From Geobacteraceae bacterium GWC2_55_20 (GTDB lineage Bacteria; Desulfobacterota; Desulfuromonadia; Geobacterales; Pseudopelobacteraceae), in assembly GCA_001802125.1 (NCBI GenBank), contig MGZK01000170.1, positions 1-37,983 of the forward strand: 37,983 nt of DNA, written 5' to 3'. The notes under the pieces were generated by a model. It had not been told where the DNA came from. It made no database searches and saw only the letters and a list, made by a program, of their open reading frames with translations. Both the position numbers and the translations under genes were made by a program. Numbering within the stretch: position 1 is the first letter of the stretch; the number at the start of each line of letters is the position of its first letter. Positions 26,113 through 33,866 of this stretch are shown one piece after another.

Positions 26113-26960
26113 AAAGCCAAAAACTGTTCAGAGCTTCATGAATATACTAACAAAAGCCTACAAAATTGCATAAAATCGAGGCGTCTGGTATATTCCGAGC
26201 GATTTTTGAAAAAACAGAAATATATACCACACCGGATAAGTAAACAAACAACCCAGGAATGTATTAAATATAAATAATATTATAAATATATAATTAGTAA
26301 ATTGATCTGTTTACATTAGCGTTGTATTAACTTTCAATAAACTTTTGTACTACATACAACATGGGTAAGCATGGCAGCAAAACAACTACTGTATAACAAT
26401 AACACCTTTATTTACAAGGCTTTCAAGCTTTACATCTGTCAACAACGCACCACTCCTGAGATCTATTTTCCGTCACAATATTTTATTCAAATTAAAGGGC
26501 ATATATCATGCCAACGATTAAACATTAAAATTACTGTATACAATTATTGATACAATTTAATTAGATAAGTTAGCTTACTAAAAAACCCCGAAGATAACTT
26601 TTTCTACCAACTCCCCATACAATCACGTAACTACCTAATAACTAACAGCTATACCCTCAAACCGGCCGTCCGCTTCACGTTCACCAACCCCGTTCACGTC
26701 AATCTCCCGGCCCCAAAACCTGCACACTGATTGCTCCGCGTCACCAGAGGCCGTTCCGGCGGTCAACCAGAGTGCCTAAAGGCTCTAGGCTTTTACGGCA
26801 TCTTGCTTTCTGGATCAACCCTCCACCGTCACGCCAATCTGTTTCAATAATCGGTTCCCCCTAAAGGTTTCCCCCCAATTATCTTCACAGATCGCTGCGC
26901 TTTGTCATGTCGTCTCCAGGCCGTTCCAGACGCTGCGACCAGATCATTTATCCGTAGTTA
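26113..26960. other. Non-coding region, possible oriT/leading-region control DNA
   Basis: About 850 bp with no convincing gene. The left half (to about 26640) is very AT-rich; the right half is GC-balanced and contains short inverted repeats (GCCG-TTC-CGGC at 26750-26760; GCCTA/TAGGC at 26774-26790) and a repeated AGGCCGTTCC (26748-26757 and 26918-26927). It separates minus-strand regulatory genes from plus-strand leading-region genes, a usual place for an origin of transfer, but no known nic sequence was recognised. The oriT idea is inference. Confidence 0.35.
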
Positions 26961-27078
26961 TCGTTTGTGCCTGGTTTCCTCCCAATCCCTTGAGTTGTGC
27001 CCCGCAGTTGGTTGTGACGGGGCGACGAACTCAAGGAACATCCGGGAGGAAACACAAAATGAACGCACAAACGACAAC
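26957..27078 (+). promoter_or_regulatory. Four-tier nested hairpin enclosing a ribosome binding site and start codon
   Basis: Four stems nest around one loop. Tier 1: GTT-A-TCGTTTGTGC (26957-26970) with GCACAAACGA-C-AAC (27065-27078), 13 of 14 paired. Tier 2: GTTTCCTCCC (26974-26983) with GGGAGGAAAC (27044-27053), 10 of 10. Tier 3: CCTTGAGTT (26988-26996) with AACTCAAGG (27028-27036). Tier 4: GCCCCG (26999-27004) with CGGGGC (27018-27023). The ribosome binding site GGGAGG is inside tier 2 and the ATG (27059) is in the internal loop between tiers 1 and 2, so translation would be shut off in the folded RNA. The same fold in single-stranded DNA resembles the F-plasmid Frpo idea, a promoter active only on the incoming strand (inference). 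Confidence 0.8.
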
Positions 27079-27276
27079 AAAACAGAATGGTTTTCGGGGG
27101 GCTTCAGAATCTAAGGATCATCAGGTTTCCGGACTTAACGAAATCAAAACAGACTTGTTGGCGAGCTTCAGAGCCTGAACATCAACGACACAAATCACCT
27201 GGCGGCAGCAATTAACCTGCAGCACGGAATGGACCGCATACAGAGCGCAATCAACCAAATTCAGGCAACAGCCTAA
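27059..27276 (+). pseudogene. Small leading-region gene with apparent frameshift
   Basis: The ATG at 27059, behind GGGAGGA, reads 39 residues to a TGA at 27176-27178 (MNAQTTTKQNG...TDLLASFRA). From about 27165 a second frame continues as protein-like sequence (ELQSLNINDTNHLAAAI...QIQATA) to TAA 27274-27276, 22 bp before ardC. Joining the frames with one extra base near 27165 gives LLAELQSLN and an intact protein of about 72 residues. Either a base is missing (mutation or sequencing error) or the gene is decoded by frameshifting. The family is not recognised; the helical, Gln/Asn-rich product precedes ardC. Confidence 0.5.
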
Positions 27277-27298
27277 ACCACCAAAGGAGATCACAGCC

Positions 27299-28180
27299 AT
27301 GAAAAAAACATCAACAGACACAAAACAGACAGTTGCGGACATCATCACAGAAGCGATCATAGCTAAACTTGAAGCCGGTTGCATTCCCTGGCGCAAGCCC
27401 TGGAATGGTGCAGCAAACGCTCCAAAAAACCTTATCACTGGCAAGCCATACCGGGGCATCAATGCCTTTATCCTGGGCTGCTACGGCTTCACAAGTCCGT
27501 ATTTTGCAACCTTTAAACAGATCCAGGAGAAAAAAGGCACCGTCAAAAAAGGCGCAAAATCAATTCCCGTCGTGTTTTACAGCATTAAAGAAGTGGCTGA
27601 CCGGATCACAGGCGACGAGATCAATGTGCCAGTTCTGCGCTATTACCGGGTTTTCAATTTGGAAGACGTTGAAGGGATCGATGTCCCGACCCCGGAGGAA
27701 GTAACACGCGAGTTTTCAGCAATCGAAGAGGCCGAACGGATCGTTGCAGATATGCCGTTTTGTCCAGAGATTAAGACAGGGCAGGCAAAAGCCTATTATT
27801 CGCCATCGCTCGATTACGTCAACATGCCAAAAAACGAGCTTTTCCATTCTGATGAAGAATTTTACAGCACGCTTTTTCACGAACTGACACACAGCACCGG
27901 CCATTCTAACAGGCTGAACCGGTCAACAGTAACAAAAACCGCGCACTTTGGATCTTCTGAATACAGCAAGGAGGAATTGATTGCAGAGATGGGGGCGGCA
28001 TTTCTTGCAGCAGAGGCCGGGATTGTTAACGCTACTATCGACAACAGCGCGGCATATATCAAAGGCTGGATTGCAGCTTTAAAAACAAAGGACAACCGGG
28101 GGATGGTTATCCAGGCAGCGTCAGCAGCCCAGAAGGCCGCAGACTACATTTTGAATATACCGGCACCGGCGGCAGTTTAA
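27299..28180 (+). CDS. ardC: ArdC antirestriction protein
   Basis: 293 residues, about the usual length for ArdC (pSa ArdC is 297). The N-terminal single-stranded DNA-binding domain (about 1-130) has IPWRKPW, YRGINAF and FATFKQIQEK-x-GTVKKGAKS. The C-terminal zincin-like peptidase domain (about 150-290) has HELTH (194-198) followed by STGH and, downstream, EELIAEMGAAFL, completing the metal site. ArdC enters the recipient early and protects incoming DNA from type I restriction in characterised plasmids. It starts after AAAGGAG and leads an operon with the DUF6573-like gene and a small lipoprotein. Its position behind the nested hairpin supports a leading-region role. Confidence 0.93.
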   Translation: MKKTSTDTKQTVADIITEAIIAKLEAGCIPWRKPWNGAANAPKNLITGKPYRGINAFILGCYGFTSPYFATFKQIQEKKGTVKKGAKSIPVVFYSIKEVADRITGDEINVPVLRYYRVFNLEDVEGIDVPTPEEVTREFSAIEEAERIVADMPFCPEIKTGQAKAYYSPSLDYVNMPKNELFHSDEEFYSTLFHELTHSTGHSNRLNRSTVTKTAHFGSSEYSKEELIAEMGAAFLAAEAGIVNATIDNSAAYIKGWIAALKTKDNRGMVIQAASAAQKAADYILNIPAPAAV

Positions 28181-28236
28181 CAAATCAAACCGGGGAGGGT
28201 AAAACCTCCCCCGAAATTCCCCAGGAGGAAAGAAAA

Positions 28237-28617
28237 ATGCAGAGAGACTTTGAAATAATTCACACATACACAAGGGCGGAGGCGATAGCAGACGGCGTTT
28301 TGATCGACCTAACGACAAACTATCCGAATGAAGCAAAATTATTTAAATTTCCCGTCGCTTGTACAGATGCGGTCTGGCAGATCATCGACCAGGCAGCAAC
28401 CAACAAACAGCATCATCAAACACATGCCGGCATCATCTGGGACATTCTTTATATGAGTATTCACGGAATTACTCGCAGATTCTCTGATGCAGAGCATTTG
28501 TTTACTGTGATCATAACCGGAGCAAGCCGGCAGCAAAATTACACGCTGAAAGCGATTTGTGGCCCGTCTGATGATCTTTCACCTTGCATTACCATATTGA
28601 CCGAGTTTGAAGATTAA
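28237..28617 (+). CDS. DUF6573-like protein of mobile elements
   Basis: 126 residues, start behind CCAGGAGGAAAG. The sequence pattern FEIIHTYTRAEAIADGVLIDLT at the N terminus, then KFPVACTDAVWQII, is what I know as DUF6573, a family common on conjugative plasmids and near ardC. The function is unknown. No signal peptide, no membrane segment, no catalytic motif. A short GC hairpin (GGGGAGG / CCTCCCC, about 28192-28210) precedes it and might limit readthrough from ardC. Confidence 0.75.
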   Translation: MQRDFEIIHTYTRAEAIADGVLIDLTTNYPNEAKLFKFPVACTDAVWQIIDQAATNKQHHQTHAGIIWDILYMSIHGITRRFSDAEHLFTVIITGASRQQNYTLKAICGPSDDLSPCITILTEFED

Positions 28618-28643
28618 ACTATAAACCCAGGAGGAAAGAAAAA

Positions 28644-28865
28644 ATGAAAAAATCGATTATGGCCGTGGTTGTAATTATATCAATGCTGGTTTCCGGTTGC
28701 GCTGGTGTCTGCAATCCCAACGGCATCGGCATTGCGGCAGGATACGGCATGCAATCAGGCGTTGCAGGTATCCCAGGCCTTGCCCTAGCAGGCGGGCAGC
28801 TCGCCGCTTGTGGGGCATATTTGGGAGTTCAGAAGCTGATGGAGAAGCCGAAACCGGCAGAGTAA
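28644..28865 (+). CDS. Small lipoprotein
   Basis: 73 residues, start behind CCAGGAGGAAAG, the same leader as the previous gene. A lipoprotein signal peptide ends in the lipobox VSGC (C19). The remaining 54 residues are Gly/Ala-rich (GIGIAAGYGMQSGVAGIPG) and end in a Lys/Pro tail. Family not recognised. Possibilities include an entry-exclusion-type lipoprotein, but there is no sequence support for that. The gene is followed by a hairpin terminator. Confidence 0.7.
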   Translation: MKKSIMAVVVIISMLVSGCAGVCNPNGIGIAAGYGMQSGVAGIPGLALAGGQLAACGAYLGVQKLMEKPKPAE

Positions 28866-28874
28866 AGAAGAAGC

Positions 28875-28907
28875 AGAGGGGCCGGGAAACCGGCCCTCAT
28901 ATTTTTG
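28875..28907 (+). terminator. Terminator after the ardC operon
   Basis: GAGGGGCCGG / CCGGCCCTC stem with one bulged G and a GAAA loop, then ATATTTTTG. It ends the plus-strand leading-region operon ahead of the convergent integrase gene. Confidence 0.85.
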
Positions 28908-29003
28908 TCGCGGCCCTGTCGGGCCGGGGTTGGGGAAGTAAGCTATTTTAAAAACAGTCTTTCAAAAAGATAAGAAACAAAGGCTGCTATTGAAATCAAA
29001 ACA

Positions 29004-30212
29004 TCACGAGGCTTTTAGGTGATCTAAATAATCAGCCCATTTTTGGATCATCTCTCGCCGCTCGTCGATTAGATCAACACGATCATATGCCGTACCATTT
29101 GGAGATTTTGTCAAATGTGCGAGTTGTATTTCTAACAGTTCTACATTGATTTTCAGCTGTTCGCGGCCCATGGTTCGCGCCATAGCGCGAAATCCGTGGC
29201 CAACCATTTCTTCACTGGAGAACCCCAGGGCTCGCAGAGCCATATTAACTGTATTCTCACTCATGCAGCGCGTTTTTCCGCGAGTGCTCGGAAAAACATA
29301 TTTACCGGTTCCGGTAAACGGCTGTAAATCCCGCAATATTTCAACAGCTTGCTTACTGAGCGGCACGACGTGCGCTTTTTTCATTTTCATTTTTGTTGCA
29401 GGTATTTCGCATAATTCAGAATCAAAATCAATTTCCGACCATTCCAACGCGCGCAGGTTGCCGGGGCGCAAAAAAGACATAGGAGCGAGCAGGAGTGCTG
29501 CCCGGACTACATGACTGCCCGAATACGAATCGATAGCTTGTAATAGACGGGCAGCGTCTTTGGGTTTTGTGAATGCTGCATAGTTGTTGTTTTTGACCGC
29601 TGGTAAAATACCTTTCAACTGCAGGGCTGCATTGTATTTTACAACACCCAGCGCTATTGCATAACCCCAGATTTTTGTGCAGTCATACAAAAGCCGGTGT
29701 GCCCCTTCAAGCGCTCCCCTGCCCACTACTAATTGTAAATACTTCAGCAGCTCGGGCGGTTCAATTTCGTCGATCGGTCGTTTGCCGATTGCCGGGAAAA
29801 GATCATTTTCTAATTTGCGGAGCTTGTTTTTTGCGTGCTCTTCATCCCATTTTTTAGCATCAGCATGCGATTTATGCCAAGCCCGCGCAATTGTCTCAAA
29901 ACTATTCAAGACAAATCCGGATGCTACTGCTTTTTTGTGTTTCTTCTCTGCTGCTGGATCTATACCAACTGCGACCTGTTCGCGGGCGGCTTTCCGTTTT
30001 TCTCTCGCGGCTGAGAGAGAAATTTCAGGATATGAACCCAGAGCAAGGATCTTCTCCTTACCCTCAAATCGGTATTTGAAACGCCACAACTTGCTGCCCG
30101 TCGGCATTACAACAACAAAGAGGCCGTCACCGTCAAACAAGGTGAACTGCTTGTCTCTGGGCTTTTCATTTTTGATTTGTGAATCTGATAAAGGCAGTGT
30201 TTTTCGTGCCAT
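29004..30212 (-). CDS. int: P4-type tyrosine recombinase, element integrase
   Basis: 402 residues, standard for the family. An N-terminal DUF4102-type arm-binding domain (about 1-90: LSDSQIKN, LFVVVMPTGSKLWRFKYRF), a SAM-like core-binding domain (about 100-200) and the catalytic domain. The catalytic residues are visible: R249 in FLRPGN, H339 and R342 in GHGFR, H366 in QLAH, and the nucleophile Y376 in TAYDR. It integrates and, with an excisionase, excises the element. It starts 263 bp from the tRNA-Thr gene and reads away from it, the usual arrangement for tRNA-targeting elements. No excisionase gene was recognised in the window. Confidence 0.95.
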   Translation of the reverse strand: MARKTLPLSDSQIKNEKPRDKQFTLFDGDGLFVVVMPTGSKLWRFKYRFEGKEKILALGSYPEISLSAAREKRKAAREQVAVGIDPAAEKKHKKAVASGFVLNSFETIARAWHKSHADAKKWDEEHAKNKLRKLENDLFPAIGKRPIDEIEPPELLKYLQLVVGRGALEGAHRLLYDCTKIWGYAIALGVVKYNAALQLKGILPAVKNNNYAAFTKPKDAARLLQAIDSYSGSHVVRAALLLAPMSFLRPGNLRALEWSEIDFDSELCEIPATKMKMKKAHVVPLSKQAVEILRDLQPFTGTGKYVFPSTRGKTRCMSENTVNMALRALGFSSEEMVGHGFRAMARTMGREQLKINVELLEIQLAHLTKSPNGTAYDRVDLIDERREMIQKWADYLDHLKAS

Positions 30213-30229
30213 TTCCCCTCCCCTTCCAC

Positions 30230-30288
30230 TTTTTAGGTATATGCAAAACAGTATAGGTATATTTTGCCAAAAAATCTATACCTAAAAA
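30230..30288. repeat. TAGGTATA repeat cluster upstream of the integrase gene
   Basis: TTTTTAGGTATA (30230-30241) and its reverse complement TATACCTAAAAA (30277-30288) flank a direct copy TATAGGTATA (30252-30261). Repeats just upstream of the integrase start are probably recombinase, excisionase or repressor binding sites. Confidence 0.6.
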
Positions 30289-30311
30289 CCGTGGATACAG
30301 GCGTATTCGAC

Positions 30312-30445
30312 AGGACATCTGCGGACAAAAATGCCCTCGACAACAACAAAAACACCCTTTCTCCCAGGGGCTAAAAACAAGAAAAGCCCTTGCAATAACA
30401 AGGGCTTTTATACACTCAAAGACACTATAGGACATATACGGACAA
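30312..30445. repeat. Paired direct repeats near the attachment site
   Basis: AGGACATCTGCGGACAA (30312-30328) and AGGACATATACGGACAA (30429-30445) match at 14 of 17 positions and lie between the integrase gene and the tRNA 3' end. Arm-type integrase sites are expected exactly here. Confidence 0.6.
30382..30409. terminator. Perfect hairpin terminator between integrase and tRNA-Thr
   Basis: AAAAGCCCTTG / CAAGGGCTTTT, an 11-bp perfect stem (30382-30392 with 30399-30409) with loop CAATAA. A-run and T-run ends make it bidirectional. It would terminate the minus-strand tRNA transcript on element DNA. Confidence 0.85.
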
Positions 30446-30474
30446 GACAAAATTAATAAACCCAAAAAAGGTAC

Positions 30475-30550
30475 TGGAGCCGATTGTCGGAATCGAACCG
30501 ACGACCTCATCATTACGAGTGATGTGCTCTACCAACTGAGCTAAATCGGC
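30475..30550 (-). tRNA. tRNA-Thr (anticodon CGT), probable attachment site
   Basis: 76 bases including an encoded CCA. The minus strand folds as a standard cloverleaf: acceptor stem GCCGATT with AATCGGC, anticodon stem CATCA/TGATG with loop CTCGTAA (anticodon CGT, plus-strand ACG at 30515-30517), and T arm with GGTTCGATTCC. The 3' end faces the integrase gene, so the tRNA 3' half is the likely attB; the matching att copy should lie at the other end of the element outside the window. Confidence 0.97.
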
Positions 30551-30714
30551 AATCTGGTATCGGTCGCAGTGACCGTGGACCTGGATAATTACCCTAAAAC
30601 AGAGCCTGCTGTCAATGCCATAAAGCTCTTTTCCAATGAAATTTCTGCTTTACCGCCGCCCGGATTAAAGCTACTATCTACCCCCTGAAAATCAATCAAA
30701 TCCTCTCGGTTCAA

Positions 30715-31551
30715 ATGGTCGCCATGTACTTTCGAATTATTACCGCATCAATCCTGCTGCTCCTGACGACCCTGCCGGCGTCGGCGGCAAAGTCAACCTC
30801 GATCACCCGCCTCGGCCATGCCATCCAGATGGGCGCCTTCGCCGATGTGAAAAACGCCGAACGTTTTACCACCAGGCTGCAATCCAAGGGGATCGAGGCC
30901 TTCTACTTCCGCAAGGACAACGGTGTTTACGCCGTTCGTTTCGGCGATTTCCCCAGCAAGGAGAAGGCCCGAGCCGTGGCCAACAAACTGGTGGCCGACC
31001 GTCTGATCGACAGCTACTACATCGCCCCCCCCAACGAGATCGTCTTCAGCCGCCCCAGGGAAGCGGGCTGGGAGAAGCAACAGCCGAACGAGGTCAGAAA
31101 TCCTCGCGAGGCAATCCAACCGGTCGTTCCAAGGGAGCCACCCGTCAAGCCGCAACCCAAACCGGCCAGTAAAGAAAAGGATATGGGCGAAATCGCCGCA
31201 CGCACCGCTGAACGCTTCGTTGGCATCCCCTATCGCTGGGGCGGTGACAACGTCGTGGAAGGCATGGATTGCAGCGGTTTCGTCAGGGCGGTCTACAACC
31301 TGTGCGGCCTGAGCATCCCGCGCACCTCCCGCGACCAGTACCGCGCCGGCGACGCGGTCTCCAGACAGGATCTGCAGGACGGGGACCTGGTTTTCTTCGG
31401 CTCCTCGGCCGACAAGATCAACCACGTCGGCATCTATGTCGGCAACGGCAAATTCGTGCATGCGCCGCGGCGTGGCGAAGAGATCCGGATCACCTCGGTT
31501 GAGGAGAATTATTTTGACAAACGCTACGTCGGCGCACGGCGCTATTTTTAA
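30715..31551 (+). CDS. SPOR-NlpC/P60 cell-wall hydrolase
   Basis: 278 residues; the real start may be the ATG at 30724, as neither has a strong ribosome site. Signal peptide to about residue 25 (PASAA). Residues about 33-105 form a SPOR domain (HAIQMGAFADVKNAERF...YAVRFGDF) that binds denuded septal peptidoglycan. A Pro-rich linker (about 110-155) leads to an NlpC/P60 domain with C186 in MDCSGF, H237 in NHVGIY and H249 in FVHAP, the expected Cys-His-His triad of D-glutamyl-diaminopimelate endopeptidases. It is chromosomal, first of a three-gene cluster with 26-bp and 6-bp gaps. Confidence 0.93.
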   Translation: MVAMYFRIITASILLLLTTLPASAAKSTSITRLGHAIQMGAFADVKNAERFTTRLQSKGIEAFYFRKDNGVYAVRFGDFPSKEKARAVANKLVADRLIDSYYIAPPNEIVFSRPREAGWEKQQPNEVRNPREAIQPVVPREPPVKPQPKPASKEKDMGEIAARTAERFVGIPYRWGGDNVVEGMDCSGFVRAVYNLCGLSIPRTSRDQYRAGDAVSRQDLQDGDLVFFGSSADKINHVGIYVGNGKFVHAPRRGEEIRITSVEENYFDKRYVGARRYF

Positions 31552-31577
31552 TACTTCACAGGCATAAAGGATCAGAT

Positions 31578-32819
31578 ATGGCCATCATCAAACCATTCCG
31601 CGCGCTGCGCCCCCCCAGAGAGCTGGCTGAAAAAGTAGCCGCCCTGCCCTACGACGTGATGGATGTCGAGGAAGCCAGGGGCATGGCCGCCGGCAATCCC
31701 AACAGTTTTCTGCACGTATCCCGCCCCGAGATCGACCTGCCGGCGGAGATCGACCCGCACGACGAACCGGTTTACCTCCGGGGCAAAACCAACCTGAAGG
31801 AGTTCATCGCGCGCGGCGTCCTGGTACAGGACGGCAGTGATTCGTTCTACGTCTATCGCCAGAGGATGGGCAACATCACCCAGACCGGACTGGTGGTCTG
31901 CGCCAGCGTGGACGACTACCAGTCCGGCGTGATCAAGAAGCACGAGCACACCCGCGCCGACAAGGAAGAGGACCGCGTCAAGCATATCGACTACCTGGAC
32001 GCCAATGATGAACCGGTCTTTTACCTTTCTCGCTCCTGCGGAGAGGTCGAGGGGATCATCGAAGGTGTCACCAACGGCCGGCCGGAATACGACTTTGTCA
32101 GCGACGACGGGGTTGGCCACACCCTCTGGGTAGTGGCGGACCGGAGCCTGATCGAACGGCTGATCGTGCTGTTCGCCGCAATTCCCAAACTCTACGTCGC
32201 CGATGGCCACCACCGCAGCGCCGCCGCCGGGCGGGTGCGCGAACTGCGCCGCGACAAGAATCCGGGGCACACCGGCAGCGAGGAGTACAACTCGTTCCTG
32301 ACCGTGATCTTCCCCGAAAACCAGCTCAACATCATGCCCTACAACCGGGTGGTCCGGGATCTGAACGGCAACGACGCGGCCGGTTTCATCGAAAAGATCA
32401 GTGAATTTTTCGATGTGATTCCCTCGGCATCGCAGGTGCTTCCTTCACAGCGCCACCATTTCGGCATGTACCTGGACGGCAACTGGTTCAGCCTGAATGC
32501 CAAATCCACGATCATCAACGAAAAAGACACCGTTGACCGCCTGGATGTATCGATCCTGCAGAACAACCTGCTGAGCCCGCTGCTCGGCATCCACAATCCC
32601 CGCACAGACAAGCGCATCCATTTCGTGGGCGGCATCCGCGGCAACGACGAACTGGTCCGGCTGGTGGATTCGGGCGACTACGCTGTGGCCTTTGCACTCT
32701 ACCCGACCTCGATCAGCGAACTGATCGAACTGGCCGACCAAGACCAGATCATGCCGCCCAAATCGACCTGGTTCGAACCCAAACTTCGCAGCGGCCTGTT
32801 CGTGCACCTGCTCTCCTGA
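31578..32819 (+). CDS. DUF1015 family protein
   Basis: 413 residues, full length for DUF1015. Recognisable by the N-terminal IIKPFRALRP...LPYDVMD segment, the YVYRQ motif, HEHTRADKEEDR and the DGHHRSAAA motif in the middle (about 212-220). The DGHHR motif is shared with ParB/sulfiredoxin-like nucleotide-binding folds, where it is part of a kinase or CTPase-like site, so a phosphotransferase activity is conceivable, but the family function is not established to my knowledge. It begins after AAAGGA and is followed after 6 bp by the Sir2 gene. Confidence 0.9.
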   Translation: MAIIKPFRALRPPRELAEKVAALPYDVMDVEEARGMAAGNPNSFLHVSRPEIDLPAEIDPHDEPVYLRGKTNLKEFIARGVLVQDGSDSFYVYRQRMGNITQTGLVVCASVDDYQSGVIKKHEHTRADKEEDRVKHIDYLDANDEPVFYLSRSCGEVEGIIEGVTNGRPEYDFVSDDGVGHTLWVVADRSLIERLIVLFAAIPKLYVADGHHRSAAAGRVRELRRDKNPGHTGSEEYNSFLTVIFPENQLNIMPYNRVVRDLNGNDAAGFIEKISEFFDVIPSASQVLPSQRHHFGMYLDGNWFSLNAKSTIINEKDTVDRLDVSILQNNLLSPLLGIHNPRTDKRIHFVGGIRGNDELVRLVDSGDYAVAFALYPTSISELIELADQDQIMPPKSTWFEPKLRSGLFVHLLS

Positions 32820-32825
32820 CCCGCC

Positions 32826-33638
32826 GTGATGACGGATCGCGCCGCACAGGCCATCAGGGAGGCCGAGGTATTCATCATCACCGCCGGAGCCGGCATGGGA
32901 GTGGATTCCGGCCTGCCTGACTTTCGTGGCGACCAGGGTTTCTGGAACGCCTACCCGATGTATGCCCGCCTGGGACTCTCCTTTGCCAATTGCGCCAATC
33001 CGGAGCACTTCGAGCGTGACCCGGCCTTCGGCTGGGGCTTTTACGGCCATCGCACCAACCTCTACCGAGAAACAGTCCCCCACGATGGCTTCAGGATCAT
33101 CCTGAACTGGATAGCACGCAACAAGGCCGAATATTTCGTGGTCACCTCCAATGTGGATGGCCAGTTCCAGAAAGCCGGCTATGCCGAAGAGCGGCTGCTG
33201 GAAGTACACGGTTCGATCCACCACCTGCAGTGCCTGACCCCCTGCTGCCGCAACATCTGGCCCAACAACGAACAGATCGCTATCAACATGGACACGATGC
33301 GCTCCCGCGGCATTCCCGGATGCCCCTACTGCCACGGCGTCAGCCGCCCCAACATCCTGATGTTCGGTGACTGGTCCTGGATTTCCGATCGCACCGAACA
33401 GCAGCGCGCAAGGTTCGGCCGCTTTCAGCGCGACCAGCTCGGCAAGCGGACGGTGGTGATCGAAATGGGCGCCGGCCGGGCAATTCCCACCATCCGCTAC
33501 ACCTCTGAAGAGCTGGGGGAAATATCCGGAACCACCGTTATCCGCATCAACCCCCGCGAATCCGAAATTCATGCTCCGCACGTATCAATTGACTGCGGCG
33601 CTCTGGAAGGTTTGCAACTGTTGGATAAATTAATTTAA
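32826..33638 (+). CDS. Sir2 family NAD-dependent protein deacylase
   Basis: 270 residues. The NAD-binding motif GAGMGVDSGLPDFRG is at 21-35, TSNVDGQF at 107-114, the catalytic histidine H128 in VHGS, and a four-cysteine zinc site (C136, C140 or C141, C166, C169). Late NAD contacts are visible as EMGAG and VIRINP. Sirtuins remove acyl groups from lysine using NAD. It lies 6 bp behind the DUF1015 gene, probably the last gene of the operon. A 30-residue insertion around YGHRTNLYRETVPHDGF is typical of bacterial Sir2 proteins. Confidence 0.93.
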   Translation: MMTDRAAQAIREAEVFIITAGAGMGVDSGLPDFRGDQGFWNAYPMYARLGLSFANCANPEHFERDPAFGWGFYGHRTNLYRETVPHDGFRIILNWIARNKAEYFVVTSNVDGQFQKAGYAEERLLEVHGSIHHLQCLTPCCRNIWPNNEQIAINMDTMRSRGIPGCPYCHGVSRPNILMFGDWSWISDRTEQQRARFGRFQRDQLGKRTVVIEMGAGRAIPTIRYTSEELGEISGTTVIRINPRESEIHAPHVSIDCGALEGLQLLDKLI

Positions 33639-33747
33639 TGTACATTTCTTTTCGATAAAAACTTCCATCTCATATCATATTGTTACACCTGCACGCCCTC
33701 CTATTCCCGACTATTTCTAACAAGAATCAATTAAAAACTTAATATAT

Positions 33748-33765
33748 TTGGCACCTATTGTGCAA
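33748..33765 (+). promoter_or_regulatory. Sigma-54 promoter of the multihaem cytochrome gene
   Basis: TGGCACCTATTGTGCA (33749-33764) matches the -24/-12 consensus TGGCAC-N7-TGCA with the required spacing (GG at 33750, GC at 33762). It lies about 100 bp upstream of the cytochrome start codon. RpoN control of redox and surface genes is common in Geobacter. Confidence 0.85.
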
Positions 33766-33866
33766 AAAAGTGCAATCGATTTCATTAATTAAAGCAATTA
33801 TTATCGTACAGATCGTGCGGCTGATTTTGCATGAATTTGCTGGATATGTATGTCAGGAGGGTCTGA

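Noticed and set aside
26062-26277. 71-codon plus-strand frame in the AT-rich non-coding region
   Set aside because: No ribosome site, no recognisable pattern, and it overlaps the conserved minus-strand promoter-like element.
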